DNA of 64,000 bases, taken from positions 29,480,484-29,544,483 of the forward strand of contig NC_088307.1 in NCBI RefSeq assembly GCF_032854445.1, written 5' to 3'. How positions within the stretch are numbered: position 1 is the stretch's first letter; each line of letters opens with the position of its first letter. This stretch comes from Liolophura sinensis. Its lineage: Eukaryota; Mollusca; Polyplacophora; Chitonida; Chitonidae. This document shows, one piece after another, positions 50,535 to 62,885 of the stretch. Position numbers and translations under genes: made by a program. The notes beneath the pieces were generated by a model. That model saw only the letters and a list, made by a program, of their open reading frames with translations, did no database searches and had not been told where the DNA came from.

Positions 50535-51440
50535 TCAAAGAAATAAATTATTGTGGCTTCCAAGGGTTTTGTAATTGGGAAGTAACGTGGTCCCCTTGGT
50601 TTTGTGATCCGAAAGAACTGTGGTCTTCATTGGTTTTGTGATCGGCAAGTATTGTTGTCTCCATTGGTTTTGTAATCGGCATGTATTGTTGTCTGCATTG
50701 GTTTTGTGATCGGCAAGTATTGTTGTCTCCATTGGTTTTGTGATCGGCAAGTATTGTTGTCTCCATTGGTTTTGTAATCGGCATGTATTGTTGTCTCCAT
50801 TGGTTTTGTAATCGGCATATATTGTTGTCTCCATTGGTTTTGTGGTCGGGAAGTATTGTTGTCTTCATTGGTTTTGTAATCGGCATGTATTGTTGTCTCC
50901 ATTGGGTTTGTAATCGGTATATATTGTTGCCTCCATTGGTTTTGTATTCGGCAAGTATTGTTGTCTCCATTGGTTTTGTGGTCGGGTAGTATTGTCTCCA
51001 TTGCTTTTGTAATCGGCATGTATTGTTGTCTCCATTGGTTTTGTGGTCGGGAAGTATTGTTGTCTCCATTGGTTTTGTAATCCGTATGTATTGTTGTCTG
51101 CATTGATTTTGTAATCGGCATGTATTGTTGTCTCCGTTGGTTTTGTGGTCGGGAAGTATTGTTGTCTCCTTTGGGTTTGTAATCGGCATGTATTGTTGTC
51201 TGCATTGGTTTTGTAATCGGCATGTATTGCAGTCTCCGTTGGTTTTGTGGTCGGGAAGTATTGTTGTCTCCATTGGTTTTGTAATCGGCAAGTATTGTTG
51301 TCTTCATTGGTTTTGTAATCGGCATGTATTGTTGTCGCCATTGGTTTTGTAGTCGGGAAGTATTGTTGTCTCCATTGGTTTTGTGATCGGCAAGTATTGT
51401 TGTCTCCATTGGTTTTGCGACCAGGAAGTACTTTAGTGTC

Positions 51441-52460
51441 CTGTTGTTTCGTGATCGTGATGTATCATGGTCCGCTATGTTTCTGTAATCTGGAGAATTT
51501 ATGTTCTCCTGTAGTTTGTTGTGTTTTGTGGCGAGAGCGGATGTAAATCCTTGAAAACAAATTGACCCAAAATATGTTTATACAACTCCTGTTCAAAATG
51601 CCATTCATAAGGGAAAAGAACAAGAATCAAAGAGGTTACAAATGTAGATGTAAAGAGTGAAACGAGAGATGTAGTGCGATGACATCAGTCCCAGACTAGA
51701 AGTTATTATCCTGTTAACAGATTAGGAACTAGCGGGTAAATAGTTGGAAGCAGACACAAAAACATTTGCTTTAAGCAGTATCTGATATTTTATTGACCTG
51801 CACAAAACACTTTCATGATAAATATTATGCTATCAAGGTTTGACATATTGTCAGAGCTATGTTTTATAATGCATATGAATGAAGTCTGTAATGGTGCGGA
51901 GTTCTACGTGTCACTCGGCAGATGACACCACAAAAGTAATGTGAAATAAAAACTATTCATCAATTTTAGTACATTTCTGATTCCGGCAAGTGACAAAAGG
52001 AAATGTAGTAAATTCAGAGTGTACCTTATTGTTTCACTCTTTATTAGTATTAAGTTGTAAATTATTAAAGACACATGGCAAAAGTGTAATTAAAATATTA
52101 GCCTTTGCATCACAGTGCACAAGTGCCTGATCTTTGAGCAATCTTCTTCAAACTTTGGCGATAAATGATTTGAGTGGCATTACGTATCTATCTATCTATC
52201 TACCTATCTATCTGTCTATTTATCTATGTCACATTTTTACTATTTGTCTTGAATAATTTACAACTTGATACTAATAAAGTGTGAAACAATAAAGCTCTCA
52301 AGAAGCATACACACTCAGTAATTCGGGGTATTATTTTGCCACCAGCAGGAATAACTTATACTTAAGGTATTTGAGCATTGTTTGAAGGGAAACACACTGC
52401 ACGGATAGAAAATACAAACACGATACTAGTCAATCATGAGTGTAATTTAATGTCACGTCT
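51441..52460. other. Intergenic, no gene
   Basis: Unique AT-rich sequence, with a TATC microsatellite at about 52188-52230. Confidence 0.6.
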
Positions 52461-52464
52461 TGAA

Positions 52465-52955
52465 AGTTCTCATATATTATTTTGTTTACCTCCCTTTGAT
52501 GCGTGTCAATGATGTCGTCTGGAAACCAGAGTTCACATATATTATGTTTTTACTTCCCTTTGATGCGTGTCAATGATGTCGTCTGGAAACCAGAGTTCAC
52601 ATATATTATGTTTTTACTTTCCTTTGATGCGTGTCAATGATGTCGTCTGGAAACCAGAGTTCACATATATTATGTTTTTACTTTCCTTTGGTGTGTGTCA
52701 ATGATGTCGTCTGGAAACCAGAGTTCACATATATTATGTTTTTACTTTCCTTTGATGCGTGTCAATGATGTCGTCTGGAAACCAGAATTCACATATATTA
52801 TGTTTTTACTTTCCTTTGATGCGTGTCAATGATGTTGTCTGGAAACCAGAGTTCACATATATTATGTTTTTACTTTCCTTTGGTGTGTGTCAATGATGTC
52901 GTCTGGAAACCAGAGTTCACATATATTATGTTTTTACTTTCCTTTGATGCTTGCC
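52465..52955. repeat. Minisatellite, approximately 62 bp, 8 copies
   Basis: Nearly identical units contain TTTGATGCGTGTCAATGATG and TCGTCTGGAAACCAGAGTTC. The low divergence suggests recent expansion. A 20 bp array (AATACTACAACCGAAGGCAC, about 5 copies) lies at 53000-53090. Confidence 0.95.
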
Positions 52956-53439
52956 AATGATCAATCACATAGCACAGGCTGTGAAACGGTAGAAGTCACA
53001 ATACTAGAGCCGAAGACACAATACTACAACCGAAGGCACAATACTACAACCGAAGGCACAACACTACAACCGAAGTCACAATACTACAATCAATTCTGTA
53101 TTCAGTGGAAAAACACACATGAAAAATGTACAACTAAGAATGGATGCACATGAATCAAAAACAAAAAGTTGTTTAATGTTTCTACAATAAAATAAAAGCT
53201 TAAAAAATGTAGATAGGCCTAAATCATTTCAAATTAGGTTTTTTAATTAAGCGGAAAATGCGTGTTTCCTCATATTGGTGTCACAGGACATAGAGGGCAC
53301 TGGTGCTTCATGGGTTACTGCCCATTGTGTAGCGCCTGTGCACTGTGATGGCTGAGTCACATCTCACAAATTAACGAATAACTATTCTCCTAGGACTATG
53401 AGTTAAGAGTCACTCATATCACGTAGCTGTGCCATTAAG

Positions 53440-54050
53440 CGCAAGATCTGAAACCAGACAGGGTAGCGTGACAGTCACTAGGATCCACTGATGTAAGGGT
53501 CAAGAGAGGCCGAGTTTGAATGGACAGTAGCGTAACAGTCAATAGGATCCACTGATGTAAAGGTCAAGAGAGGCCGAGTTTGAATGGGCGGTAGCGTGAC
53601 AGTCACAAGGATCCACTGATGTAAGGGTCAAGAGAGGTCGTGTTTGTATGGACGGTAGCGTGACAGTCACTAGGTTCATTGATGTAAAGATCAGGAGAGG
53701 CCGAGTTTGTATGGACGGTTGCGTAATCGTCACTAGGATACACTGATGTAAGGGTCAAGAGAGGTCGTGTTTGTATGGACGGTAGCGTGACAGTCACTAG
53801 GTTCATTGATGTAAAGGTCAAGAGAGGCCGAGTTTGTATGGACGGTTGTGTAATCGTCACTAGGATACACTGATGTAAGGGTGAATAGAGGCCGTGTTTG
53901 TATGGAAAGTAGCGTGACAGTTACTAGGATCCACTAAAGTAAAGGTCCAGATAGGCTTTGTTTGCATGGACGCTGGCGTGACAGTCACTAAGATTCACTG
54001 ATGTAAGGGTGAAGACAGGTCGTGTTTGTATGGACGGTAGCATGACGGAG
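53440..54050. repeat. Minisatellite, approximately 62 bp, about 9 copies
   Basis: The unit contains CACTGATGTAAGGGTCAAGA and GTATGGACGGTAGCGTGACA. Confidence 0.93.
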
Positions 54051-54201
54051 CGGTTTGTAGAACTGAACACAAGCCATGTAAGTATGAAGCGCAGTATTAA
54101 AAACGGTTACTCTTAAAGTAAAAGAAATATCAGGTGAAAAGGGCAGTTCACAGGAGAAATGTTTTCCTCAAATGATCATGACATTCAAGGGCATCGTCTC
54201 T

Positions 54202-54309
54202 TCAACAATCCACACACGCCATGTTGGTTGATTCACCTTTACTTAGATCCCCCAGCACCACACTAGAGTCGGAATCCATCAGCCAATAAGTCATCACTGA
54301 GCTCTTGTC
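54202..54309 (-). CDS. Possible terminal exon of a cyclase-like gene
   Basis: On the minus strand a strong acceptor (TCTCTTCTATTCGCAG) precedes a 36-codon open frame starting DKSSVMTYWLMDSDSS and ending ...ACVDC stop. The TYWL segment after a charged stretch resembles the C-terminal end of guanylyl cyclase catalytic domains (GKGxxxTYWL). No other cyclase exon was recognised to the right (upstream on this strand) within the window, so the gene would mostly lie outside or be missed. Weak, single-motif evidence. Confidence 0.3.
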   Translation of the reverse strand, partial: DKSSVMTYWLMDSDSSVVLGDLSKGESTNMACVDC

Positions 54310-54849
54310 CTGCGAATAGAAGAGAGAGAAATTTTAAAAAATTTATTTCTGCAAAGATTTAATTCACTTAAACAATGAAACAATTTTTTGGTAGATTAGC
54401 CTATACATGAACTGATTGTTGATGTAGCCATGAAAGTACGCCGAAATGAAATTATTGGATAATTTCGATAATCGTTTTCAAGCGCCCGCTGAAAACGCCA
54501 TTCCTATCGCTAAAAATCAAACATGCCTTGAAGCTCACACTGTTAAAGACACACAGCATAGAATAAATCCAGAACAGCGACGAGTGTGATAGTCGGCAAA
54601 TAGTTACACGTAAACGGAGAAATACGGCCTCTTGTCAGTTTACCCTTGTTAAGGATTTATTCTAGCTGTTCATGTAAATGCACCAACAGTAGCAAATGTC
54701 AGTCCGTATGCCAAACTTATCTGTGTCACTGGTCATAGATATTCTGAAAAAATACTTTAAATCACGATGGTGCTGATTGTAAGAAAGTTTATAAAGTAAG
54801 ATAAACGGATGGACCTTAGGAATCGCTGAAATTTTAACAAGTGGAGTAA

Positions 54850-55135
54850 AAAGTAAGGCAGTATGTACACATAAACAATTCAAGTGGAATAACAAGTAAT
54901 ACAGTATGTACACATAAACAACTGAAGTGGAGTAAGAAGTTATGCAGTATGTACAGATAAACAATTCAAGTACAGTAACAAGTAATGCAGCATGTACAGA
55001 TTAACAGTTCAAGTAGAGTAACCAGTAATGCCGTATGTACAGATAAACAACTGAAGTGGAGTAACAAGTTTTGCAGTATGTACAGATAAACAATTCAGGT
55101 GGAGAAACCAGTAATGCAGTATGTACAGATAAACA
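54850..55135. repeat. Minisatellite, approximately 43 bp, about 7 copies
   Basis: The unit contains AAGTGGAGTAACAAGTAATG and CAGTATGTACAGATAAACAA. Confidence 0.93.
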
Positions 55136-55339
55136 ATTTCTTATCAAATTGTTACATGTATTGATGTTCAACCAACACACGAAGACTTTATTCGGTGAAT
55201 TATTCGCTGATGTGTAACGCCACACACGGGATGTCTTCACCCATCCTCCATGACTGGAGGAGCTTCCATCCATGACATAAAACTTCCATGCCCTATCAGA
55301 GGATTAGGACTGGCGGTCAATCGTGCTAACTGCTCCACG

Positions 55340-55650
55340 AGCCTCGGGTCTGCAGCTTATCACAGAGATACGGACCGGTGTTCCTGGTCCGTCGCTTATT
55401 ACAGAGACTATCTCGTCAGCCGCTTATTACAGAGACATGGCCCTGCGTGTTTGGTGAATTGCTTATTCCAGAGACATGGCCCGACAAGCTTCGACAACTG
55501 ATTATTGCAGACACGGATCCATGAGCCTCGTGAGTCGCTTATTACAGAGATACGGACCCATGAGTCTCGTGTGTCGCTTATTACAGAGAAACGGACCCAT
55601 GACCCATGAGCCTCATGTGTCGCTTATTACAGATACGGACCCATGAGCCT
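55340..55650. repeat. Minisatellite, approximately 36 bp, about 8 copies
   Basis: The unit contains GTCGCTTATTACAGAGAC and GGACCCATGAGCCTCGTG, and is irregular in length. Confidence 0.85.
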
Positions 55651-56389
55651 CGTTGATCGTAACGCGCGAAAGGTACTTTATGATCTTCACAGAAAATACG
55701 TTATTTTTCCTGAAGACAAAGTCCCTAATAATATTACATTTCCCTCTAGGAATGGTTCTTGTGGAAGAGCTTAATGTCACCATTGCCGTGACATCAACGT
55801 ATTCTAGAGCGACCTCTGGAGGGGCTATTTAAAAACAATCAGTCCTTTCTCAAACAGAGGAGTATATCCGTACCGTCCCGTCACACACATACACCACAAC
55901 TCCATTGGATTCAAAAATTGCATAAATCCCCATACAAAGCTGGCTTCATCGCGGGGTAAGGACGCTGTACCTATAAAATTTCTATCCACTCTTTTAAGGA
56001 AAGCGCTACAAGTATGGTCATTTTGGAACAAGTACTGTTGTGTAATTGCAAAATGTTCAGGCGCCAACAGTATGTTGATTCTTAAAAATCCCTAAACGTC
56101 TCACTGAAGAACTAGACGCTCTAATACACGTACCGTATAACGACATATTGACTTGAGGTTTCTTCACTCTCTGTACTACTCTTCCGCACACGGATTTGAT
56201 AGGTAGAATTTCATCATTTTCAAACAAATCACTTGTGTTTAATAAAACCAGTCACCGCTATATTAACGCCAGGGGCAACAAAGCCTTCTTTAGTGCCACT
56301 ACAAACAAGGGTCACTACATTCATTGGATATTTCTATGTTGAATGAGTTGCTTGAATTTCTCAGGAATGACATCTGTGTGAAATTCGGG

Positions 56390-56990
56390 GAAGCTATATA
56401 TTAACAGCGTATAAGTATGCGGATGGGGACAGATTTTGCCCCCTTTTGGACAACCTATGCCTGTTCTCATTTAAAGACGACAAAAAGTATTAAGGAGTTA
56501 TCCTCACCAGGCCCATCTTTCTTCTTCACTAAACCGTACATCAGTGATCGGCTGGCTTTAAGCAATCCATAAATAGAAAAGGCTGTGAATAATGTTTACC
56601 CACCTTCGCTGAATTTAAAGGAAACCACAGACTCTCCAAATGGTACGTCTTATCTGGACCTATATTTATACAAAGACCTAAACGGCTTCTTCTCTGACAG
56701 ACTACAGGAGAAAAGGGATAGTTTCAACTTCGGCACTGTAAATTATCCTTGCTTGGACAGCAATATACCGAAGAGTTCTGCCTATTGCAGAACCTATCAT
56801 TTGTTATATTCTATATTGATGATTTCAACCAACGTTATGACTGCAAAAACTTGTGTGTCAAGGTTATTCCATCAAAACGCCTTCACTCTAAATTTGTTAA
56901 GTTTTACAATGAGTATAATCCTCTTGTAAGTAAATATGGACAGAACGTTCAAAGTCTCTGGGGCTCTGCCTCATGATTGTGTCTAATTTC
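56390..56990 (+). pseudogene. Degraded reverse transcriptase fragment
   Basis: The plus-strand frames, broken by shifts and stops, give MRMGTDFAPF (the IPMGTNxAP box), YISDRLALSNP (the YIDDxLxxNNP catalytic box with one Asp lost), then YPPSLNLKETTDS, SYLDLYLYKD and EKRDSFNFGTVNYPCLD, and finally FYNEYNPLVSKYG. This order matches a reverse transcriptase family abundant in cnidarian and mollusc genomes. It is clearly inactive. Confidence 0.7.
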
Positions 56991-57275
56991 GCTTAACCCG
57001 GGGCAAGGGGAGGTATATTCATCGTCATGAATTGGATCGTCACTTTGAATATATGAACAGTTACAATCAAGGCGCAACCGAGGTACATATTTTTATCGAC
57101 AACTTATATTCTAACATGGTACACGATTTGAATACTGATGACACTCACAAGCCTAAAGGATCCGTTGCTTTTTTGCAACACTACTGAAAGTTTTTGACTG
57201 CTTCTCTTTCCATGAATCCGTCATATTTTCGTACTTCATATACTTTCTTAGTTCTTTACAAGTTTACGTTTAACG

Positions 57276-57372
57276 TCGCGTTGGAAATCGGCCTTGCGAT
57301 TTTTGACCTGAAACATCCATCTTGGTTGACGGCTGGTGTACGAATGTCCGTTTCGACACACAGAATCGATTA
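57276..57372 (-). CDS. Possible exon, unknown domain (copy B)
   Basis: The minus frame encodes CVETDIRTPAVNQDGCFRS and then KIARPISNATL. It shares the pattern D-I-x-x-P-x-V-N-Q-D-G-x-F-x-S with copy A. Edges are not resolved. An open minus stretch just upstream (57716-57486) contains NTVFLPQGEYMLPVLL and SVTLYWHRPN and might belong to the same gene. Confidence 0.22.
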
Positions 57373-57879
57373 CGCGACTTTATTAGCCATGTTGGTGACT
57401 TACGCAACATACTTATTACGCAAGGCCGGGTCTAGTCATACTCTATATTTAAACAAAGTGTACTTGTTGCTGCCTCGATTGACGCTCAACACTGAGAGAT
57501 AAGAGTCATGAAACAGGTCTCGTTGGGCCGGTGCCAGTATAATGTGACTGAAGTGTCATGTCTGGTGTCTACGGCATGATACGTCAATGGCAGCAACACT
57601 GGCAGCATGTACTCGCCTTGCGGTAAGAAGACAGTATTTGCACGCACACCAAAAGACTCCTCGATGGTATATAGGCGAAACGGTCCTGAGTACATCGTCA
57701 AAACCACGGCATACATACATACATTACATCAGAATCAAGGACTGAGATTGGATCAGAATGGATCAAAGTAGACAAAAGTGGATCAGAGTGAGTCAGAAGA
57801 TCGACACGCCCTATTTAACTGGTGTACCGCAGACGGGAACACCCAAATAGAAGTGGTCAGTGGGATAAGAAAACAAATC

Positions 57880-59062
57880 TTAACCTGCTAATCTAAACCT
57901 GACCAAGAAACACAAGTGGTGGACGCCCTGATCTAAAACTGACAGAACCACATACGAAATGAACCTCCTGATCTAAACTTGACAAAACCACATACGTGAT
58001 GGACCTCCTGATCTAAACCTGACAGAACCATACACGTATTGAACTTCCTGATCTAAACTTGACAAAACCACATACGTGATGAACCTCCTGATCTAAACCT
58101 GACAGAACCATACACGTATTGAACTTCCTGATCTAAACTTGACAAAACCACATACTCGATGAACGCAGTGATCTAATCCTGACGGAACCACATACGTGAT
58201 GGACCTCCTGATCTAAACCTGACAGACCCACATACGTGATGAATCTACTGATCTAAACCTGACAGACCCACATACGTGATGAATCTACTGATCTAAACCT
58301 GACAGACCCACATACGTGATGAATCTACTGATCTAAACCTGACAGAACCGCATACGTGATGGATCTACTGATCTAAACCTGACAGACCCACATACGTGAT
58401 GAATCTACTGATCTAAACCTGACAGACCCACATACGTGATGAATCTACTGATCTAAACCTGACAGAACCGCATACGTGATGGATCTACTGATCTAAACCT
58501 GACAGACCCACATACGTGATGAACCTACTGATCTAAACCTGACAGAACCGCATACGTGATGGATCTACTGATCTAAACCTGACAGACCCACATACGTGAT
58601 GAACCTACTGATTTGAACCTGACAGAACCATTCACGTATTGAACTTCCTGATCTAAACTTGACAAAACCACATACTCGATGAACGCAGTGATCTAATCCT
58701 GACGGAACCACATACGTGATGGACCTCCTGATCTAAACCTGACAGACCCACATACGTGATGAATCTACTGATCTAAACCTGACAGACCCACATACGTATT
58801 GAACCTCCTGATCTAAGCCTGACAGACCCACATACGTGATGAATCTACTGATCTAAACCTGACAGAACCGCATACGTGATGGATCTACTGATCTAAACCT
58901 GACAGACCCACATACGTGATGAATCTACTGATCTAAACCTGACAGAACCGCATACGTGATGGATCTACTGATCTAAACCTGACAGACCCACATACGTGAT
59001 GAATCTACTGATCTAAACCTGACAGAACCGCATACGTGATGGACATCCTGACCTAAACCTTT
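57880..59062. repeat. Minisatellite, 40 bp, about 29 copies
   Basis: The unit contains CTGATCTAAACCTGACAGAC and CCACATACGTGATGAATCTA. It is highly homogeneous with a two-unit alternation (CCCACATACG versus ACCGCATACG). Confidence 0.95.
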
Positions 59063-59239
59063 CTGTTGTTCACAAAAGCTTGTTTTGATGGTCATACAAG
59101 CGCTAAAACCTGAACACTAAGGTCCCAAAGGCTTAAACTCTGGAGACGAAGTCATTGGGGTTTAGATCAGGGTGTTCATCACGCATGTGGTTCGTCTCGT
59201 GTAGAGGAAAAGTTAACATAGGCTGCTTTGTGCCGCTGT

Positions 59240-59832
59240 CAATAGGCCTCTGTGACATACGTACCCTTATTTGTCTCTGTGACACACTTACCCTTATTTA
59301 TCCATGTGACACATGTACCTTTATTTGTCCCCGTGACACATGCACCCTTATTTGTCTCTTTGACACATGTACCCTTATTTATCTCTGTGACACATGTCCA
59401 CTTATTTGTCCCTCTGACACATGTACCCTTATTTGTCCCTGGGACACATATACCCATATTTCCCCCTGTGACACATGTGCCCTTATTTACCTCTGTGACA
59501 TATGTACCCTTATTTGTCTCTGTGAGGCGCGTACCCTTATTTGTCCCTCTGACATATGTACCCTTATTTGTCTCCGCGACACATCTACCCTTATTTGTCT
59601 CCGTGACACATGTTCCCTTATTTGCCTCTGTGACACACTTACCCTTATTTATCCATGTGACACATGTACCCTTATTTGTCCCTGTGACACATGCACCCTT
59701 ATTTGTCTCTGTGACATATGTACCCTTATTTATCTCTGTGACACATGTACCGTTTTTGTCTCTGTAATACATGTACCCTTATTTATCTCTGTGACCCATG
59801 TACCCTTATTTGTCCATGTGACACATCTACCC
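59240..59832. repeat. Minisatellite, 27 bp, about 22 copies
   Basis: The unit contains GTGACACATGTACCCTTATT plus TGTCTCT. Nine codons per unit give long Cys/Thr-rich frames, which are artefacts. It abuts the possible minus-strand exon at 59835. Confidence 0.95.
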
Positions 59833-59834
59833 TT

Positions 59835-60042
59835 AGGTTGCAGGTTGAAAGTGGATCTTATAATTATAGATTGGAACGCACCATCCTGGTTTACGAGTGG
59901 TAAAAGAATGTCGCACGTGACGGTGTGATTGCCTTCTTTTCCATGATGTTTTATTCGAATCTTTTGAATACACACTTGTGACAGATTGGCATCAGGTTCA
60001 AACACATATAGATCTCCTATCAGCACCCTCAGAAATGATCGG
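59835..60042 (-). CDS. Possible exon, unknown domain (copy A)
   Basis: The minus frame encodes LYVFEPDANLSQVCIQK, then TCDILLPLVNQDGAFQS and STFNLQPK, ending at a possible GTAGAT donor. It is related in sequence to a segment about 2.5 kb away on the same strand (copy B). I do not recognise the family. It could be an extracellular-domain exon or an old element. Confidence 0.25.
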
Positions 60043-60056
60043 TGGAGAAGATGCAC

Positions 60057-62264
60057 CGACTGTCACTTCCAGCATTTCCGGGTCGTCTTTCTGCTAACAT
60101 CAGTTGTGCTCGGGGCGTGTATACATGTCTTCCTTTTAATCGATTTTGTAAAGTCCACAGAACCTTGGAGTGAATGTAGATTTGTTCAAATGAGAATATA
60201 GGTAAACATTGAACAAAGAAATGGCAACTATTATCCGATTAGAGTCTCCGGGATGCATCCTTACAGAAGGTCACAAATGCATTTGTAATTCGCTACCTTT
60301 GTTAGACTGCACGAGACAAAGGCGGAGTGTACACAAGCGTGGAAATCATGCACTGTGTGATCATGATGACACTCTGTACACAAGAGTCTAGCTGATGGGG
60401 TTTCAGACTGATGTCGCTTCACTTAACAGAAGAGCAGAGGCCTGAAATAAGTTCATAGTCCTCTGATCTCTCACCTGTGTCTTACTATGATTATATATAA
60501 AGTACTTTTTAATACCGTTCATTTATTGATTAATGATACCAATCTACAATTTAGATGTTGATTTAGAAGATGGCTATTGCATTCTATGGCTCAGTTTCAG
60601 TTAGATCAGCATATATATCGGCCAGTTGACTTTCATTGTGTCCAGATTTATTTAGAATCTATAGTCATCTACATCAGAATGATCTTATGTGCTTCGTCAT
60701 CTGTCACTGTGCTTCCTTATAACAGTGTGGATCACCAAATAGAAATGTTTGCCTTGTACTGATGATATTTATTGGAGCGATTCGCTCCCACACAAAACAG
60801 AACACAATATAAGAAAATCCATAAGGAAATTTGGAACACACGCTGCATTATTTATATGCTTATAACTGCATTTTCCAATGAATAATATAGACGCACATCG
60901 CATCAATGTGTAGGGCTTGTGTTGTTACGCGTCTTTATGGGAAGCCAATTTTGGTAGCAAGTATGACTGACTTTACATACAGCTGAATATTGGCAACTGG
61001 CTAAAAGAAATAGACCATAGCACACCGCGCAGGGTCATGCTGCGTGCATAAAGCTGGCGCATTGGGCTTTCAGTGTTGCATGTTTTTTAATCCACCACAC
61101 CGCAAGGGTCCACACTGCCTGCTCTAAACTACCACACTGCGCATTTTATGGAACAGCGACAGAAAATGAATTATTACATTATCGACAAAAACATTTGAAT
61201 ATCAAACAGGAGATTGGTTCAACTGAGAACTAGTTTTTGTACTAAACATCAACAACAGTGAAGGCTGTTGTCCGTCTCTAGTCACATGATAACAGTTTAT
61301 CTTTTAGAGTGTATTTGCGTGTTGAAACTCGGCACAGGGAAGGCTTGAAACGGCAAAATGCTAAACTCGATCGATAATCATTTATACACACTTGGGGTCT
61401 ACACATTGGATCTCATAATTGCCGTATGAAATTAATGGTGTGCAATTTACACGCATCGCCATACACTCACGTAAAGTCATGTATGTTTCATGACGGCGTC
61501 TTAACAGCCGAATAGGCGCAACTCCGTCACGATAAGGACATCTATCACTACTACCGTTACGTAATAAATGCTGTTGTTTAACAGAAAGCCTCTCAATGTC
61601 AGCGTAACGACGGATGTACATTACGAATTCTTATACGCCACTATAGTTATTATTTATACATGAACTCATAGTTTTCGTCTTCAGTATGTGTCGACATGGT
61701 GTTTACTTAAGCATTGTTGGGTGGGGATACGAATCTGTCTCCGCTGACAAAAGCACATAAGCTTCACTCCAATCTGGTGTTTGCTCTGTCAGTGTTAATT
61801 TATTTTTGTTACCCCTGTGTGCACTGAGTGCATTAACATGTTTAAACAAACAGCATGTTTACTTATTTGTATGGATGGGATTTATCGCTGTACTAAAAAC
61901 AAGCCGAAATGGAGAAAAAGGAACAATATGATGTCTTATATATTAATAATTGATTTGTTTTCAGTGTACAAAACTATGAATAAACTAAAAAGCTGAATTA
62001 TAAAGCAGTGCCTGTCTGTCTACGCCTTGCGATGCATTCATCATAATGTTTATAAACCTTCAAAACGCACTTATTCCCATTATCCTGTATCCAGTAAGAG
62101 AAGCGGAGTGATTTTTGACGAACTGGTGGTTGTTTACTGCATTGATTGTGTACACTGTCAAAGTACACACCGTACACACTCTACACAGAGTACACCTAGT
62201 GCTCATACACAGGCAACATTTCACAGGTCGGTACCATACAGCATGGGCCTTTTCTTGCAGTACC
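60057..62264. other. Intergenic, no supported gene
   Basis: About 2.2 kb of unique AT-rich sequence. A minus-strand frame at 61621-61382 has no recognised domain. Confidence 0.5.
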
Positions 62265-62885
62265 AACTAGGTACAGCTCAGTTACATCTTGGTACAGCTC
62301 AATTACAGTTTGGTACAGTTCAATTACAGTTTGGTACAGCTCAGTTATATCTTGGTACAGTTCAATTACAGTTTGGTACAGCTCAGTTATAGCTTGGTAC
62401 AGTTCAATTACAGTTTGGTACAGCTCAGTTACAGCTTGGTACAACTCACTTACAAGTTGGCACAGCTCTGTTACATTTTGGTACAGCTCAGTTACAGATT
62501 GGTACAGCTCAGTAGCAGCTTGGTACAACTCAGTTACAGATTGGCACAACTCACATCTTGGTACAGCTGAGTTACATTTTGGTACAACTCAGTTACAGAT
62601 TGGCACAACTCACATCTTGGTACAGCTGAGTTACATTTTGGTACAGCTCTGTTACAGATTGGCACACCTCAGTTACGGATTGGCACAGTTCACTTACAAC
62701 TTGGTACAGGTTAGTTACCGATTGGTACAGCTCAGTAGCAGCTTGGTACAGCTCAGTTACAGCTTGGTACAGCTCAGAAGCAGTTTGGTACAAATCATTT
62801 ACAGCTTGGTACAACACAGTTATAGCTTGGTACAATTCAGTCACAGCTTAGTAAGCTCAGTTACAGCTTGGTACATGTTAATTGA
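62265..62885. repeat. Minisatellite, 21 bp, about 29 copies
   Basis: The unit is TTGGTACAGCTCAGTTACAG plus one base. Seven codons per unit produce periodic frames on both strands, not genes. Confidence 0.95.

Larger units (their letters stand above)
49440..51440. repeat. Minisatellite, 34 bp, about 48 copies, with co-amplified SINE fragments
   Basis: The unit contains TATTGTTGTCTCCATTGGTT and TTGTAATCGGCATG. Two identical SINE 3' fragments (49866-50002 and 50398-50534) lie inside it, part of a 532 bp segment present twice. Confidence 0.95.

Noticed and set aside
50548-51409. Long minus frames with repeated TKPMETTIHADYKTNGDNN
   Set aside because: Artefact of the 34 bp array read through different phases; overlapping frames are all open.
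55825-56067. 80-residue minus-strand frame
   Set aside because: No recognisable domain, no convincing splice sites, and competing frames are equally plausible.
59155-59928. 257-residue Cys/Thr-rich frame
   Set aside because: A 27 bp (nine-codon) array; both strands are open and no domain is visible beyond the array.
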